Assembly (NCBI GenBank): GCA_041576015.1
Contig: JBFGLT010000162.1
Location: 1-6,460 of the forward strand
Reading direction: 5' to 3'
DNA: 6,460 nucleotides
DNA from: JABDIY01 sp041576015
Lineage (GTDB): Bacteria > Actinomycetota > Acidimicrobiia > Acidimicrobiales > SZUA-35
The notes below the pieces were generated by a model. The model saw only the letters and a list, made by a program, of their open reading frames with translations. It did no database searches and was not told the DNA's origin. The translations under genes and the position numbers were made by a program. Within the stretch, counting starts at the first letter, position 1. Every line of letters begins with the position of its first letter. Shown in pieces: positions 6,271-6,460 of this stretch.

Positions 6271-6379
6271 TCGGTTTGATCTCATTCGATGAGATAGAGG
6301 AACCGGTGAGACTCCGGGAACGTCCAATCTGGAACAAGAGCGCAACCCACCGGCTCTCACCTTCGAGAAGGATCAAGCC
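6271..6379 (+). ncRNA. Candidate structured 5' leader (possible riboswitch) of the lipoprotein gene
   Basis: Pairings found by eye: GGUUUGAUC (6273-6281) with GAUCAAGCC (6371-6379), 9 bp with one G-U, ending at the start codon; a perfect 7-bp hairpin (6279-6295, loop UCG) sharing the inner 3 bp of that helix; GGA/UCC (6299-6301/6323-6325) enclosing CCGG/CCGG (6303-6306/6314-6317, loop UGAGACU); AGAGC/GCUCU (6337-6341/6353-6357) whose 11-nt loop holds CACCG, complementary to CGGUG at 6304-6308; and CCUUC/GAAGG (6360-6364/6367-6371) over the Shine-Dalgarno sequence. GGUGAGA (6305-6311) can instead pair with UCUCACC (6355-6361), which would break the last two hairpins. The GGAA, CCGGUG and CCGG order recalls the cobalamin-riboswitch core, but the conserved segments after it are not recognisable. 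The class is therefore unassigned. Confidence 0.38.
6366..6372 (+). promoter_or_regulatory. Ribosome binding site of the right-hand lipoprotein gene
   Basis: AGAAGGA lies 7 nt before the ATG at 6380 and fixes that start. Its GAAGG portion can be closed by CCUUC at 6360-6364, so access to this site may be regulated. Confidence 0.65.
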
Positions 6380-6460
6380 ATGCGGCGCACCTCAGCGGTC
6401 ATCGTCCTCGCACTTGCGGCTGTTTCGTGCGGCGGCGGAGACGCAAGCGACAACACATCG
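6380..6460 (+). CDS. Lipoprotein, N-terminal fragment (continues beyond window)
   Basis: Only 27 codons are present. They begin MRRTSAVIVLALAAVSCGGG: two arginines, a hydrophobic core, and Cys17 in an acceptable lipobox (AVSC), followed by a Gly/Asp/Ser/Asn-rich stretch typical of the tether of actinobacterial lipoproteins. The mature protein should therefore be lipid-anchored on the outer face of the cytoplasmic membrane. Such starts are common on ABC-transporter substrate-binding proteins, but the functional domain is outside the window and no role can be assigned. AGAAGGA 7 nt upstream supports the ATG. The gene has a long, structured leader of its own, so it is probably not simply cotranscribed and coupled with cofD. 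Confidence 0.72.
   Translation, partial: MRRTSAVIVLALAAVSCGGGDASDNTS

Noticed and set aside
6271..6379. Firm assignment of the leader as a cobalamin riboswitch
   Set aside because: Only the central GGAA/CCGGUG/CCGG part resembles the consensus. The following GC-G-CCC and ACUG segments and the 3' conserved block are not recognisable, so it is reported as an unassigned candidate.
1..6460. CRISPR arrays, tRNA or rRNA genes, insertion sequences, phage or toxin-antitoxin genes
   Set aside because: Nothing resembling regularly spaced repeats, cloverleaf genes, transposase motifs or terminal repeats was seen; the window is almost fully occupied by housekeeping and surface-glycan genes.

Overview
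The window looks like chromosomal DNA from a high-GC actinobacterium, perhaps an acidimicrobium-type lineage. The grounds are strong G/C at third codon positions, GTG starts with little or no Shine-Dalgarno sequence, a coenzyme F420 gene, and a large glycosyltransferase with a membrane-embedded C-terminus of a kind seen in actinobacteria. The lineage is an inference from style and gene content; there is no rRNA or tRNA in the window.

Layout: (1) Positions 1-1893, minus strand, hold the first 631 codons of a family 2 glycosyltransferase. It has a cytoplasmic catalytic domain followed by a polytopic membrane region, and its 3' end lies outside the window. (2) A 34-bp divergent gap, with an 8+8 bp inverted repeat reaching into the next gene, separates it from a plus-strand pair, rmd (1928-2881) and gmd (2878-3864). 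The pair overlaps by ATGA and should convert GDP-mannose to GDP-D-rhamnose. (3) Converging on gmd with a 7-nt gap is a minus-strand lipoprotein with a DUF3179 domain (3872-5155). (4) Divergent from it, across 64 bp, is cofD/fbiA (5220-6170) of coenzyme F420 biosynthesis, apparently with a leaderless GTG start. (5) The last ~210 bp before the right-hand gene are non-coding and rich in inverted repeats. They lead into a lipoprotein gene (6380 onward), of which only 27 codons are present.

How the genes fit together: the left half is a cell-surface glycan locus. Gmd makes GDP-4-keto-6-deoxymannose, Rmd reduces it to GDP-D-rhamnose, and the divergent transferase may help build the envelope polymer, though its donor cannot be read from sequence. 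The right half (DUF3179 lipoprotein, cofD, second lipoprotein) has no obvious metabolic link to the left half.

The most interesting unexplained element is the leader of the right-hand lipoprotein gene (about 6271-6379). A possible closing helix ends directly at the start codon, a perfect 7-bp hairpin follows, then a core loosely like the cobalamin-riboswitch core, a hairpin with a loop complementary to that core, and a small hairpin over the Shine-Dalgarno sequence with a competing alternative pairing. This is the layout of a translational riboswitch, but its class and reality are unproven.
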